Assembly (NCBI RefSeq): GCF_029227915.1
Contig: NC_079887.1
Location: 7,004,001 to 7,068,000 of the forward strand
Direction: 5' to 3'
Source: Hydractinia symbiolongicarpus
Taxonomy: Eukaryota > Cnidaria > Hydrozoa > Anthoathecata > Hydractiniidae
DNA length: 64,000 nt
Each line of letters begins with the position of its first letter. Positions within the stretch are counted from its first letter, which is position 1. The translations under genes and the position numbers were made by a program. Positions 25,486-35,728 of this stretch are shown one piece after another. Below the pieces are notes generated by a model. The model saw only the letters and a list, made by a program, of their open reading frames with translations. It was not told the origin of the DNA and made no database searches.

Positions 25486-25552
25486 ATGATGAAGTTTATC
25501 CTCCAGTCTTTGATGTTGTGCGTAATATTTTTTACAACGCGAGCAACAGAAG
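25486..25552 (+). CDS. Receptor gene 2: first exon, signal peptide
   Basis: Two adjacent ATG codons (25486 and 25489) open a 22-residue peptide with a basic start and hydrophobic core (MMKFILQSLMLCVIFFTTRA). It ends in TEG at a phase 1 donor (G|GTAAAA). Joining to the acceptor at 42600 gives Gly-Gln-Trp at the start of the first TSP1 module, and every later exon uses the same phase. The peptide would direct the receptor into the secretory pathway. Linking it to the TSP1 exons 17 kb away is an inference from phase, strand and the absence of any other candidate partner. The intervening distance is mostly one Polinton. Confidence 0.65.
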
Positions 25553-27109
25553 GTAAAAGCGTACGAATTAAAAACAGTATTTATAGTCTGGTTTCACAGT
25601 TTGAGAGTGGCTACATAGTCTGGTGACTGCGCAAAATTGTTTTTCCTTCAGAATTTATTTAGGAGAAAAAATAAGCCAGGGAGGGTATATTAACGACAAG
25701 GTCATCAACAGACTTTGGCCTGCGTCTTAAGGATACATAAAACACCTGCTATCCATGTTAAGAATGCTGTCTATATTTCCTAATCTTAAAAATTAAGGGA
25801 AGTGAAGTATATATTTTCGCATCAATTAGGAATCTTTTTGTCATCAAGTAATAAGCTGGGCAGAAACAGAAATCTTTCGAAACCTAAAAGGTACTTAGGT
25901 ACTGGAATTTGAACACCATGGAAATCTACTTCACTTGTGTACTAAAAATTTGCCCTTGTTTTGCATTTGAAGGTCTGGTTCTAACTTTTTAGCAAAGACT
26001 TGCTTTCCGTAATTCTTCGTTATACTTTTTTACACCGTCATATAACCTTGAAAATCCATATTTAAAACAAAGACGGACACCGTTAGAGTGCTACGTATTC
26101 CCCAAACATGAATGTTTTCGTTTCGCATTCGTATTCATACCTTTACCGTTAAGCCTAAAACGTAGAGGTGTACCGTGCAGAAATATCTTTTCAAGATACC
26201 AAGATTTAAACTTTTTAAAACAAAGACAAATTTAATTGAAAAAACTGAGAAAAAAAATTGTTGCTTTACATTTTCTCATTTCTTATTTAAGATAACACGA
26301 GATAAATCATTCTTAGAATTTGTTTAGATAGTGTGCTTATGTGGCACTTCTAAAAAACCTAGGTGGTTATCGATGTTATGATAGACAGGCTTTTGTCTAC
26401 AGCCTTAGAGTTTTTCCATTTCTTTTCCTCATTACGAAGCTTGCACTGTCGCCTTGGATTTTACCCGGTTTTTGGACTTTAATTATCAAGAGATATACCA
26501 ATTTCTGTAGTAATTAACTTCTAATGTGTCAATTCAGCACTAAAATTAAACCAGCAATAATTTCTCTTGACGGTGATTGGAAGCTGAATATTCCAATGTC
26601 AACGTTAAAAAAATCCTCTGTCTGTAGAACATATGAAGATTTTGGTCGGAAATCCTATTCACAACCCAGCTGACATATTGCAACCACAGGAAAAACTTAA
26701 ATGTTTTTCTTGAATTTTGTCGTCATCAAAGTGGATATTTTACCAGCATCTTTGAATACCGATTTAAATCATTTCTTGTTTTCTTTTTAAATAAAGTTAT
26801 AGGACATTTAACTCTAATTTAACTTTAATTAAAAATCTTTAGACCTGAACTGATTTATTTTAATTATGGAAATTACTTTTAATGTTTTCTGAACATGTAT
26901 CTTTGTCAAAATTGATATACAATGTGCAAGATATGGTTTGTCTACGTTAAGTGGTTGCTAAGATAAGATGTCAAGGCATGTCGCCATTTATATGCATTAA
27001 ATTTTACTACGCGCTGTAAAAGTGCATCGTCAGTAAATATAGTGTTAAAGCGAGGCTGCAGAAAAGTAATGTTTAAGGCATTTACATGTACTGAAATGTC
27101 AACAAAGTT

Positions 27110-27523
27110 TTACGGCACCTCATTCTGCAAAACAAAGGTCCTTCGGCTATGACAAGGCAACAATTGTTTTTTTCCGATACAGACCGGTATTTTATTGTTT
27201 AATGCAGCTACCAATCGATATGCTGTTTTTTTATAGTTAAACTCTTTGTGCAGGCTCTCGACATTGCCTTGTACAATGCTGTGTCGTATTTGTAATATTT
27301 TAAAGGGATCCGTTTTTTTGTTGACGTAGACATTCTTGTGAGGAAAAGCATTCATAATTTGATAAAGATGTATCAAGGTGAAAGAAGGTATTGTGCTCTT
27401 GTTCAAGAAAGGTGTGTAAACCTCCCACTGCCAGTTTTTGTAATATAACTTTTTTGCTACGTTGCATAGCAATGATACTTTGAATGTTACCATAGAAGAA
27501 TGAAAGTTACAAAGTGCACGCAC
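27110..27523 (-). other. 137-codon open frame of unknown identity
   Basis: I do not recognise a family. The C-terminal part has AYRLVAALNN, loosely reminiscent of the last strand block before the catalytic His in ubiquitin-specific proteases, and a USP-like fragment lies 550 bases upstream on the same strand. The two could be pieces of one decayed gene, but the evidence is thin. A chance frame is equally possible. Confidence 0.2.
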
Positions 27524-28071
27524 AATGATAAACTCGACCAGTTAAGTCTTAAAATTTTAAGTCTAGAGGTTTTGCTCCTCTAAAGAATATGCTTATATAA
27601 AGGAACATAATTCTTCCTTTTTCCAAGGAGATAATTGACACAAAAATTGAACAAACAAACACAGAGAGAGTAGGACAGGACTTCTGTATAGGTCACAAGG
27701 GTTTCGACTCATATTCCAGAACCAAGGTACTTAAAATGTCTAGCTGAGTCAACTCAAAAGAGGTATGCAATCAGTCTTTAGCAGGAACTAGACATTTCTT
27801 TCATCTATAACTTTTTATCTGTCCTACTCTTCACAATCTTGTGAGACTGGGATAAGAAGTGGAGTCGTCACTCTCCAAAGATAAGACCAGTGCAGTCAAA
27901 CCCTCTTGCTGACATAAACGGGAAGTTGTAGTACTGACTGCAATTTACCTAAGCTCTTCAAGGAAAAGGATGTAAAGTTGTACACCATTTAGCCATCTTT
28001 TTTTTCAAGGGACCACTGCTCTGTCATGCACTTGGTTATAAGCTCTCCAAAAAGTTATCTACTGACGTTTG

Positions 28072-28386
28072 TTAAGTCAATGTCAAGGGCAGTTCAAAAA
28101 ATTGACTTACTTGCTCAGAGGTGCTAATATTATTGCAAGCGTTGCAAGTAGTACAGATTTTCACACGAGTGTCGAATAATCTACCAAAGAAAGGAAAGGC
28201 TAAAGACAGTTCTGGTATGAGATACTCAAGAATCTCTAGGGCATCTTGCTGAGTAAACGGATTAAAAGCAGCGCTCCTTGCAATAGAAACATAGCCTTGT
28301 AATGCATTTAGAAATGGGAAAAGGTTCACTGGAACCTTGGAAAAGAATAATTTGCGTAGAATACTTACAAAAGTTCTACCCATCAA
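28072..28386 (-). pseudogene. Ubiquitin-specific protease (USP) domain fragment
   Basis: The peptide contains FNPFTQQDALEILEYLI, corresponding to the QQDAxEFL block of USP domains. It continues with a zinc-finger-like C-x2-C pair (CTTCNAC), the STSEQ block and ending FELPLTL, as in the conserved ExFxxLPL element. USP enzymes remove ubiquitin through Cys and His boxes. The Cys box (NxGNTCY type) is not visible upstream and the His box is not convincingly present downstream, so this is a partial or dead copy. It lies inside intron 1 of gene 2 in antisense. It may be a retained gene fragment or mobile-element cargo. Confidence 0.5.
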
Positions 28387-29205
28387 ACCGGCGTCTCAAA
28401 TATGTAGTTTTCATGCCTCAGAGAGTTTGGTACTGGCCATTACTCGCAACTACCCGTGAATTTTTATGAAGCCTTTATAAAAGGTATACAGCCATTTTCG
28501 TCAGAATTGTGTTTGGAAGTTGAAGCATACAACATAACTTATCTTCTTAAAAAATAGAATTCTGAAATGTTATGACACCTGATTTGGGAATATTTTCATG
28601 AGAAATGTTTTTTTCAGCCAATTTTTGGTACTTTTTCACACGGAGTGTAGAAATTCAAGTGTATGTTAAGTAAAATGGAGCATAAAGTGCCGTGGGCCAT
28701 AAATCCGAAACTATTCCAGTGCGATAAATTTGACTTTCATAACTATTACCGACAATGCGACCTTTATTCTTGGTAGAAATATGCAAAAAATAGAACAAAA
28801 GTCATTTCATAGTAAAAAAAAGGCTTTTAATCACGTTATTAGGATAAAAATTACGTCATATTTGTAAGCAAGTCTCTTATCTTAACGATAAAGTAAAAAA
28901 TATCTGTTTCCCGAAATATTGATGTTAGATTATGGCAGTTGTATATGTTCGAGCTACGGGAAACAATATTATGACATTATTAGGATCAGAAATGATGTCA
29001 TTTCGGTGTAACCAGTTTTCTTTTGAATCTGGTCTGTATTTTAGTCCATGACCTATATATTTCCTTAACAACATCTTTGTAACAGCATAGCAACGGGCAC
29101 ACTTACATAAATAACACAACACCATACAATATACAACTTTTATACATGCAAGTCAGCAGATTTGAAATTTTACTACACATTTACCTCCTTAGAAAAATAG
29201 AAAAT

Positions 29206-29360
29206 AGAGAGTATAAATGGGGGGTTCTGGTGCAAGCGCACGCGCACGCTATAAATGGATACCTTATATAGTAAAACCGTCGCTTATATAAGTACTCACG
29301 CAAAGAGTCAAAAGAGTCGTGCGCGTGCCATGGCAAAAAAACGCTCATCATAGACTAGCA

Positions 29361-29402
<42 letters not shown>

Positions 29403-29455
29403 ACATAAATGACGTCATCGAAATTTTCTCTAATTTTGGCAAAAAGGGAAATTCC
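29206..29455 (+). repeat. Polinton left terminal inverted repeat
   Basis: Matches the reverse complement of 41956-42205 along most of its length, through blocks such as GCAAGCGCACGCGCACGCTAT, CCTTATATAGTAAAACCGTC and GCAAAGAGTCAAAAGAGTCG. It includes a (CA)n run at 29363-29400 that is shorter and interrupted in the right copy. GC-rich CGCACGCGCACG motifs stand out from the AT-rich host. Confidence 0.9.
29363..29400. repeat. (CA)n microsatellite inside the left terminal repeat
   Basis: Nineteen CA units. The right terminal repeat has an interrupted version (TGTGTGTGTGTTTGCGTGTG). Confidence 0.95.
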
Positions 29456-29557
29456 CTGGGAAAAAGTTGCTAGTTGAGAGTTCGTTTGCGTATAATAAAT
29501 GACTGCACTAGAAATGACCACTTCGAAAAAATTTCATATTCCTCATCTGTAATAAAG

Positions 29558-30350
29558 ATGAACAATCATAACATACGCGAATTGAGAGCCATCGCAAAGA
29601 AGCGTGGCTTACGCAGGTATTATAAGCTTAAAAAGGCAGAGCTTGTTGCTTTATTAGATAATGCTCCAGTAAATAATTCTCCAGTCAGGCCTCCGAGGAG
29701 ACCTGGACAAAGGAAGCCCCTTAGTAAAGTCACATTGCTCCCTAAGCCTGAAGACATGGATACTTTTGAGCTGCAAGAGATGGTGAAAACCCGATCAGTA
29801 GTGAGGAGCAAGCTCAACGAGTGGTACGACTGGCTCCTAGGTCAAGTTCCAAAATCAATCAAAGAGCTAGCAAGCAACGCTTTCTCTCGAGCAAAAATTA
29901 GGATTTTGGAGTTCTACAATAGTGCGAAGGAAAAGCTAGGAGCAGGTGAAAGTGTTGGATTCTGCTAAAGTTCAGATGCAACTGTGGGTGCTGTGGAAGA
30001 AAAAGATTGTGATGGCATTTGAACTTGATGCAGAAGATCTAAAGGAAGGTAAAGATTTAACTGGTAGCGATGATGAGTACATAAGATTTGACAAACCTTT
30101 TAACAGCAATCTGACAGAGATTTTTCAAGGCAGCGACGTCGCAGAGCTATTGCAGGGTATGTTTGCGCACCTCAAGACTCGACACTGCACGGAAAATTAT
30201 ATTTTCGGGCACCGAAAATACTTAGAAAACACCGCATTTTCTGACATTTTCTTTATATTTACCGATATTTTCGGAGCTAATCAGAAGAACTGTACGTATT
30301 GTAGCGTATCGGCTTTGCACATTATAAACGGTAGCTCCTTTTTGCATTGA
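29558..30350 (+). pseudogene. Polinton SAP/Rho-N-like protein, frameshifted and truncated
   Basis: From ATG 29558 (preferred over 29474 because the conserved helix pair starts here), residues 1-30 form a SAP/Rho-N-type two-helix module (IRELRAIAKKRGLRRYYKLK, then KAELVALL). This is followed by a Pro/Arg linker and a helical block (LNEWYDWLLGQVPKSIKE). The frame stops at 29968 and similar content resumes in another frame (29946 on): an acidic stretch, then PFNSNLTEIFQGSDVAELLQ. Collinearity fades near 30190. In other Polintons, as I recall, such a module can head the large polymerase gene, so this may be the surviving N terminus of a deleted polymerase gene. That link is an inference. Confidence 0.55.
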
Positions 30351-31626
30351 TTGTGGTCACTTGATTTTTGCTTTTTTTTATTTCTTAATTTTTTAGGTTT
30401 TTATATATGTAATAATATACACTGGATGGTGAAATGTTCGATGTGACATAACACGTGTAAGCCAGGTATATTATTAAACTGCTTCTGTACAGCAAACAAC
30501 CAGAAAAAAAATAATATTTTACTGTATGCACACCTGATTAGCTTAACACTTAAGGTGGAAGGAGCTAAAGTATGCCTGTGAGAAGAGCAGTACGCATTTA
30601 GCGAATGAGTTTTGTGCGTTATGCAGTTGAATTCCCCTGATAAAAATACGTACACTTGGTTAGCTTGACACTTCAGGTGGAAGGAGCTAGTCAAAAGGAC
30701 TGTGCGTTCTTTGTGCATGAGTCATGTACTTTAAGTGCAAGTTTTTTAAAAAAAAGAACCTCGTTTGGCTGCAGTGCTTTAAAGTATGCCTGTCTTATGC
30801 TTTTTATGTGGTCATTTACATAGATTTAGATTTAAACTGAGCAACATGTAAATAGCTTTTTTGTAAAAATTTATAAGTAATATATACATACAGTAGTCGT
30901 TACTCCTGGAAAATTCACATGTAGTAATTTTGTGCGATAATATATTCTGTCTATCTTCTTATAAAGCACTGACCTCGTCATGATTATTAGTGCTAAACTG
31001 CATGTTGGAGTTTGTCGCAATTCACTATCTTGGGAATCCCGCCAATATATATTTTTTTACCCCCCGCCCAATTAAATTTCCGCCAAAATTAATTTTTTCG
31101 TGTTTTTACAAGAGGTTATCAATGAAAATGCATTTCATTTTAGTATTGTCAACGAGTGACTTTTTATTTTATGTAAGTTTAATAAAGCTTTTCGTCCCCA
31201 TCAAATTAAATCCCGCCTTTCAATAAATAAACGCACCAAGCAATCTTATGATATGAAATCTTCGTTGTTGACTGCTACAAAAGCTATAAATTTTGCAGGT
31301 TGAATAACTACATATGTCGTATATGTGGTAAATTTAAAGTAAGATCGTTCCACGCTAGATAACGGGAAGTTTATAAGAAGGAATACTCGCAAAGTAAATG
31401 AAAGCAACTTTTTTTTGACTTCAGCCTTGATGTTTCTTAACTTTAAAGAAGAAAAGTTTTACAGCCCAATACAATATATCTCTGAGTAGTGGGAAAAAAA
31501 TTGTAGTTCAGCGTGATTGATCAAGCAAACTTCCAATAAACTGGAATTTGTTTATATATTGCGATAATTCTACCGTATGTGATAGTGCTACTATTTTTTC
31601 TAAAATTTCAACGTTTAATAAACAGA
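30191..31626. other. Polinton interior without recognisable genes, with a 122-base duplication
   Basis: TTAGCTTAACACTTAAGGTGGAAGGAGCTA-like sequence at 30539-30569 recurs at 30661-30690, with shared flanks ending in CTGTGxGxxxxxxGCATxxxG words. No polymerase motif (such as DTDS or SLYPS) was found on either strand. This is where the polymerase gene would be expected. Confidence 0.5.
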
Positions 31627-32125
31627 ATGAGCGAGCTTGCGATATCTTACGCAAATATATTTGATGAAGTAGATACCCCGCAGAAGCGACGACAAATAAG
31701 GAAAAACCTATCGACAAACGTCAGGTTATGAAGGATGCTATACGCAAAGGCAAAGACATCTATTACCAAAAAAATGTACCGAAGGCTTCGTAGACAAGGC
31801 GCCAAACGATGCAATCGAAAAGGCATATTCAGAATATGTTTAACGTGAAATTCATTAGGAAGGAGAGAAGACAGCCAAGGCACTGTCTTCTCATGCAATT
31901 AGCATGTACGCCAATGTTGTAGGGAACGTTGTTCAACTCGATAGTGCTGAAAAGTTAAAGCAAGATATTGAGAAAGATCCAGTTATTAAGGATTCGATGG
32001 CCGATTTAAGGATCCTCGTGTACTCTACCTTTGGAAAATTTTTAGCGCCACTATTTGTTGTTGCACATACCATGAATCATGTTGAAGTTTTATCAAAACA
32101 AAACGAAACCGTCGAAGATCGATAA
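31627..32125 (+). pseudogene. Polinton conserved gene of unknown function, multiply frameshifted
   Basis: Starts MSELAISYANIFDEVDTPQK, then continues in other frames through RQVMKDAIRKGKDIYYQKNV and APNDAIEKAYSEYV. It ends in a clean 73-codon frame from 31904 (MYANVVGNVVQLDSAEKLKQ ... STFGKFLAPLFVVAHTMNHV). At least three frame changes and a stop lie in the first half. The product would be helical, with a weakly hydrophobic segment near the C terminus (GKFLAPLFVVAH). I know no function. It is the first of a run of + strand genes leading to the integrase. Confidence 0.5.
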
Positions 32126-32152
32126 GAAAAAGAGTGAAAACATACGTCATTT

Positions 32153-32172
32153 TATAAGTCTCGCGACTTATA
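32153..32172. promoter_or_regulatory. Perfect hairpin before the next gene start
   Basis: TATAAGTC, loop TCGC, GACTTATA: an 8-base perfect stem ending 4 bases before the ATG at 32177 and 27 bases after the stop of the previous gene. It resembles the GACT-stem hairpins at 34243 and 38352. Role unknown. Confidence 0.6.
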
Positions 32173-32176
32173 ATAA

Positions 32177-32509
32177 ATGAGTCAGAGCAAGCGAGTTCTT
32201 ACTAGGAAAAATAAAGGCCGTGTTGTTGCTGACAAGAGATTTGTCGAATGGAATCGCAAGAACAAGGAAAACTTGCGCGAGAACTCAGGTGAAAGTTCTT
32301 CATTAAGTGGTCAGGAACCTTTATCAAGTGGTCAAGTCCCGCACAAGTCAAACGATATCTACATCTACGTTGTAGGAGCGCTTGCCGTACTTGCTTGCGT
32401 GACAGTTGGAGTCTATTACAATTTCCCACGTAAGCGTGAGCGTAAGCAGCAGCAGCCTGATAAATCCTCAGAGCATGCTGGAGTGGCACGCACCGCGCTA
32501 GCAAAATAG
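32177..32509 (+). CDS. Polinton single-pass membrane protein, open
   Basis: An uninterrupted 110-codon frame. Residues 1-35 are strongly basic (SKRVLTRKNKGRVVADKRF and NRKNKEN). There is then a Ser/Gln-rich linker with a short repeat (SSLSGQEPLSSGQ), one hydrophobic segment at about 62-82 (IYIYVVGALAVLACVTVGVYY), a basic stop-transfer (PRKRERKQQQ) and a polar tail. The last residues (GVARTALAK) are encoded by a copy of the element's dispersed 31-base repeat, so the natural C terminus may have been overwritten. Function unknown; a virion membrane or assembly role is only a guess from its neighbours. Confidence 0.6.
   Translation: MSQSKRVLTRKNKGRVVADKRFVEWNRKNKENLRENSGESSSLSGQEPLSSGQVPHKSNDIYIYVVGALAVLACVTVGVYYNFPRKRERKQQQPDKSSEHAGVARTALAK
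32472..32502 (+). repeat. Dispersed 31-base repeat, copy 1
   Basis: AGCATGCTGGAGTGGCACGC followed by ACCGCGCTAGC. Copy 2 at 34290-34320 is identical except for the last bases; copies 3 and 4 are inverted at 38305-38335 and 38546-38577. Confidence 0.7.
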
Positions 32510-32603
32510 TTCAGCCTTCGCCTCCACAAATTGACAGTCTTAAAATGCATTGAACCTTTAATAAATTACAAACATATCGCCGCACGAAAAAGAAATAATC
32601 GAC

Positions 32604-32810
32604 ATGCTCTATGAAACTGTAGTAGATCTCGGTTTTACCTTTGGATATGCCTTTGAAGGTAAGGAACTTTTAGGAATTACACGACCCTCTGCCAAGATGG
32701 ATACTAAAAATATGATGAAAATGACAGCATAATTTGCTGCGTGTAGGGCAAGTCGTGAGATGGCAGTCAAAAATGGCTGGATCCCCGCATCGATCGTCCC
32801 GAAAAAATAA
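32604..32810 (+). pseudogene. Polinton small conserved gene with one in-frame stop
   Basis: 69 codons including the final stop: MLYETVVDLGFTFGYAFEGK at the start, MKMTA, then TAA at 32730-32732, and in the same frame FAACRASREMAVKNGWIPAS to the TAA at 32808. The even reading on both sides of the stop suggests a nonsense mutation rather than two genes. No family recognised. Confidence 0.45.
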
Positions 32811-32826
32811 ATAATAAACAACAAAC

Positions 32827-33231
32827 ATGGCAACTATCGGTGTTCTTGTAGCAGGTGTTGCGATTATTGCATTAGCCTTCCCCGGCTGTAACTTTTTTTC
32901 TTTTATTCAGTAAGCTGTCGGCCATGGCGAATAAGGGCGCAAGCGGAATGATAAAGCAATCGAACAACTGCAAGCTGGTCAGGCCCAGTGGGTAAGATAT
33001 AGGCAGGCAAAGATCGACTGGTAAAATATACAACGGGAGTTGAAAAGACAGAGAGGGGAGGATATCAAAGAGCTTGACGAAGGTATGCGTGAGTACTATA
33101 TTGCTACTATCGATAAAGCACCAAAATTTTCTGATTTTTACACACCTTCCAAACCACACCAAGGTGGCGAACTCACGTTTATTGTTGGATCCCTGTCCCT
33201 TCTGAAGGTGGTCGCGTATAAATATTTATAA
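32827..33231 (+). pseudogene. Polinton small membrane protein gene with three in-frame stops
   Basis: Starts MATIGVLVAGVAIIALAFPG, a likely membrane anchor. After in-frame stops near 32911, 32932 and 33025 it continues with a Gln/Arg-rich helical region (AIEQLQAGQAQWVRYRQAKI, RELKRQRGEDIKELDEGM) and ends GGELTFIVGSLSLLKVVAYK. The frame is preserved throughout, so only substitutions are needed to explain the damage. It lies 29 bases before the integrase ATG. Function unknown. Confidence 0.5.
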
Positions 33232-33260
33232 AAAACACACGTTTTTGATATGTATTAAAC

Positions 33261-34226
33261 ATGTCAAAACAACATATCCCTACAGATAAGAAAGCAGAAA
33301 TATTAGGCAGTATTTATTACAACCAAGAACATCTTTGGATTGGACGAAAAGCCATCAAATTCTTCTCCTCAGAGAGTGGCCTACCCAAAAAGAAAGTCGT
33401 ACACTGGCTGTCTCGGCAACTCTTATGGCTTAGACATATCCAGGGCCCAAAAAAGATTTATTACCCCCATTTTACCATTACGAAACCGAACAAAATGCAC
33501 CAGTTTGTTCTACTTTATATGCCTCATGATAAACTGTATGGAAATACATACAAATATATTCTGACAGGAATCGATGTAGCCTCGAGATATAAAGTGGCAA
33601 CACCATTGCGTACGAAAAAGGCTAGCGAGGTCGCGGACATGATTAAGGATATTTGCAAAGCAGGACCTTCACGCTATCGTAAAAATTTTCAAATTGATAA
33701 CGGGTTGGAATTTAAAGCAGATGTGACAAAGCTGTTAGAAGACAAAGGGGTGGAGATTAAGCGTGCAACAACCAAATGTCATCATACCTTTATAACCTTT
33801 GTAGAAGTCTATTACAAAGTACTTGCGGAGAGATTATTCAAGCCTCAGAATGCACAAGAGTTGGTCACTGAGGAGACTAGTAGTACATAGGTGAAACATT
33901 TGTACTCCATAGTGAAGAATTTAAATAACACCAAGACTGCCATGATCGATATGAAGCCCTCGAAGGCTATGAAGTTGGATGATGTACCACTTGCGAAGGG
34001 GCAAGAATATCCCGATGAAGTCCCTTTGCCTGAGGATGGGTGGTACCTCTATCTTCTTCAACCGGGAGAAGAACATTGTGATCAAAAAAGACGCGCAACT
34101 GATGCTTTTTGGAGTAAGAAAACATATAGATTGCATAGAATGGTAGAAGAGCCAAGCCAGCGTGTGTTGTATTATTTGAAAGACGGGCCTGATCGAAGTT
34201 TCGTCGAGCATGTGATGAAGTGGTAA
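33261..34226 (+). pseudogene. Polinton integrase (rve/DDE family), inactivated
   Basis: An rve-family integrase that would insert the element into host DNA. The 321-codon frame is broken by a TAG at 33888-33890, in phase on both sides. Readable blocks are LLYMPHDKLYGNTYKYILTG, GIDVASRYKVATPL, FQIDNGLEFKADV (second catalytic Asp about residue 146), FVEVYYKVLAERLF (catalytic Glu about 182, giving 35 residues between) and the C-terminal KRRATDAFWSKKTYRLHRM typical of Polinton integrases. In this family the first Asp sits in QADLL before the MPHD block; here the position reads QFVLL, so that Asp appears lost to Val about residue 83. No N-terminal zinc-binding HHCC is seen. Dead by both counts. 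Confidence 0.85.
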
Positions 34227-34242
34227 TTTTTTAATTATTTTA

Positions 34243-34258
34243 TGACTCGCAAGAGTCA
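34243..34258. terminator. Hairpin between convergent Polinton genes
   Basis: TGACTC, loop GCAA, GAGTCA, 16 bases after the integrase stop (34224-34226) and at the 3' end of the minus-strand gene at 34240-35055. It is followed by ACAAAATTT. Similar to 38352-38379, another convergent junction. A role in transcript ends is inferred from position only. Confidence 0.45.
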
Positions 34259-34289
34259 CAAAATTTGCATAAACTGTCGCAACGCGCAA

Positions 34290-34320
34290 AGCATGCTGGA
34301 GTGGCACGCACCGCGCTACC
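34290..34320 (+). repeat. Dispersed 31-base repeat, copy 2
   Basis: AGCATGCTGGAGTGGCACGC then ACCGCGCTACC, downstream of the integrase stop and within the 3' end of the convergent gene. Confidence 0.7.
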
Positions 34321-35320
34321 AAGAGTATCGTCCCTGAATCGGCACCAGGCATGAACAGCATTAGGATCATCACATTCTGGTTGCCTTGCAACCATAGAGG
34401 GGTACCTTGCTCGTAGAAGGTTTATTCTCATGCTGAGTTGCCTACGCTGGCATTGGATCATATAGTGCTAATGTCTGCCTTTTTTCCATGCTCATGAAGA
34501 TCGTTTTTATCAACCACACATATCACGGTGTCAATTTGAAATCGGTGAGGGACATGTCTCCGCCGTAGTTCCGAGTTGTCTTGCTCAAGAACAGCAACCT
34601 GTCGATCCTTATCCTCAAGATCGTCCTCCAGCACCATAAGTTGCTTATCTCTGTCATCTTCAAGGATCGCAATAGCTACGTCTCTCTCTTCGATGGCCAT
34701 ATCTCGCTTCTTAAGTTCATCTTGTAATTTTTCAACACCTTTTTTTGCAAGCCATCTAGTAAGCTGTGCTGCCTTCGGTTTCCTAGAACGACGCAGAATT
34801 TCTAAAGCACCGTCGAATGTGACGAAGACATCGTGCCAATTTTGACCTTCCTTAAGGGGTGCGGCTGCCGCATCCCCACTAGGATATCACGACGAGGTAT
34901 GGTTTTCACGTCTCTTTATGTTGCTTTTATATCACCGATCCTTAAGAATGTCCCGAGAACAGCACGCTTGAAATGAGGTTGCGAGTGCTCATCGAATAGA
35001 GTCTCGATGCCTTCAGCAGGTGCTCCTGCTGAGCCGCTAGGCGATACGGCGTTAAACAGGGTAAGTTAAGAAGACATCTTTTATCTTGTAATTTTTTGAA
35101 AACCGAAATTTTTTTCGTGGACAGCCAAGGACATGGAGACATCGTGAGGGTTTCTACCCTTTACAAGGGGGCCCATCCGATCTCTATTTCAGACCTGGTA
35201 GCTAGGAAGAGGTCGTCCATCCAAGGAGATCAGTAACAGCGTCGCCTAACCGCAACCACGTTGGTCAATTGACACCTATGAGCGTAGTTTTGTGGACCAC
35301 ATCGATCCATAAAACATCAT

Positions 35321-35724
35321 TCACTCGAGAATTTTATAGCTCCTAGGATGCTCCAACCTCATATACAAGCATGCATATTTTGACTTTTCTAGTTGATCTT
35401 TTCTAGTTCTTGATCTCTTCCCAATTACTGATCATATTCGTTTCCTCGTCAATCAATTTCATATCTGACCTTTCGTGGGGGTACCAGAGGAAAAGCTGTT
35501 TCTTTTGTCGTCTCAAATTTTTCGATAAAGCGGTATAAGACTGTGTAAGGAGCCAGAGACTATGCCTTCGATGCCTACCTGAAATCGCTAATTCAAGCAA
35601 AGATTGAGTGAAAATGCTTTTTATATTCATTTTCGAGAAGGTCCAGCACACGTTGAGTTTTCCTGCAACTCGTTGGACCTGTAAAAATTAATGTGTTCGG
35701 TTCCTTGACAACGTTTAAGTTCAT
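35321..35724 (-). pseudogene. Polinton genome-packaging ATPase (FtsK/HerA type), internally deleted
   Basis: Would pump DNA into the capsid. From ATG at 35724 the N terminus reads NTLIFTGPTSCRKTQRVLDL: a Walker A loop in which the expected Gly before Lys-Thr is Arg. After LLENEYKKHFHSIF the frame shifts straight to LLELAISGRHRRHSLWLLTQ and SYTALSKNLRRQKKQLFLWY, which belong downstream of Walker B. A further frame change leads to LEKSKYACLYMRLEHPRSYK at the C terminus. About 100 residues including Walker B are missing, judged from the usual length of about 230. It follows the capsid gene on the same strand by 4 bases. Confidence 0.75.
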
Positions 35725-35728
35725 TTAT

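Larger units (their letters stand above)
34240..35055 (-). pseudogene. Polinton MSV199/DUF3627-type protein, frameshifted
   Basis: Read on the minus strand in successive frames: GIETLFDEHSQPHFKRAVLG, then IGDIKAT, a stop, RDVKTIPRRD, then HDVFVTFDGALEILRRSR and AQLTRWLAKKGVEKLQ. Together these resemble the MSV199 DNA-binding module of large DNA viruses. A coiled coil follows (34458-34700: RDVAIAILEDDRDKQLMVLE and on), then VICVVDKNDL, YMIQCQRRQLSMRINLL, RARYPSMVARQPE and NAVHAWCRFRD, the pattern of DUF3627. MSV199 followed by DUF3627 is the arrangement found in N1R/p28-like and entomopoxvirus gene families. At least two frameshifts (near 34870 and 34462) break it. The last codons run into the 31-base repeat and the hairpin. 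Confidence 0.65.

Noticed and set aside
27110-27523. C-terminal half of a USP protease
   Set aside because: Only a ten-residue resemblance and no His box motif; kept as an unidentified frame rather than joined to 28072-28386.
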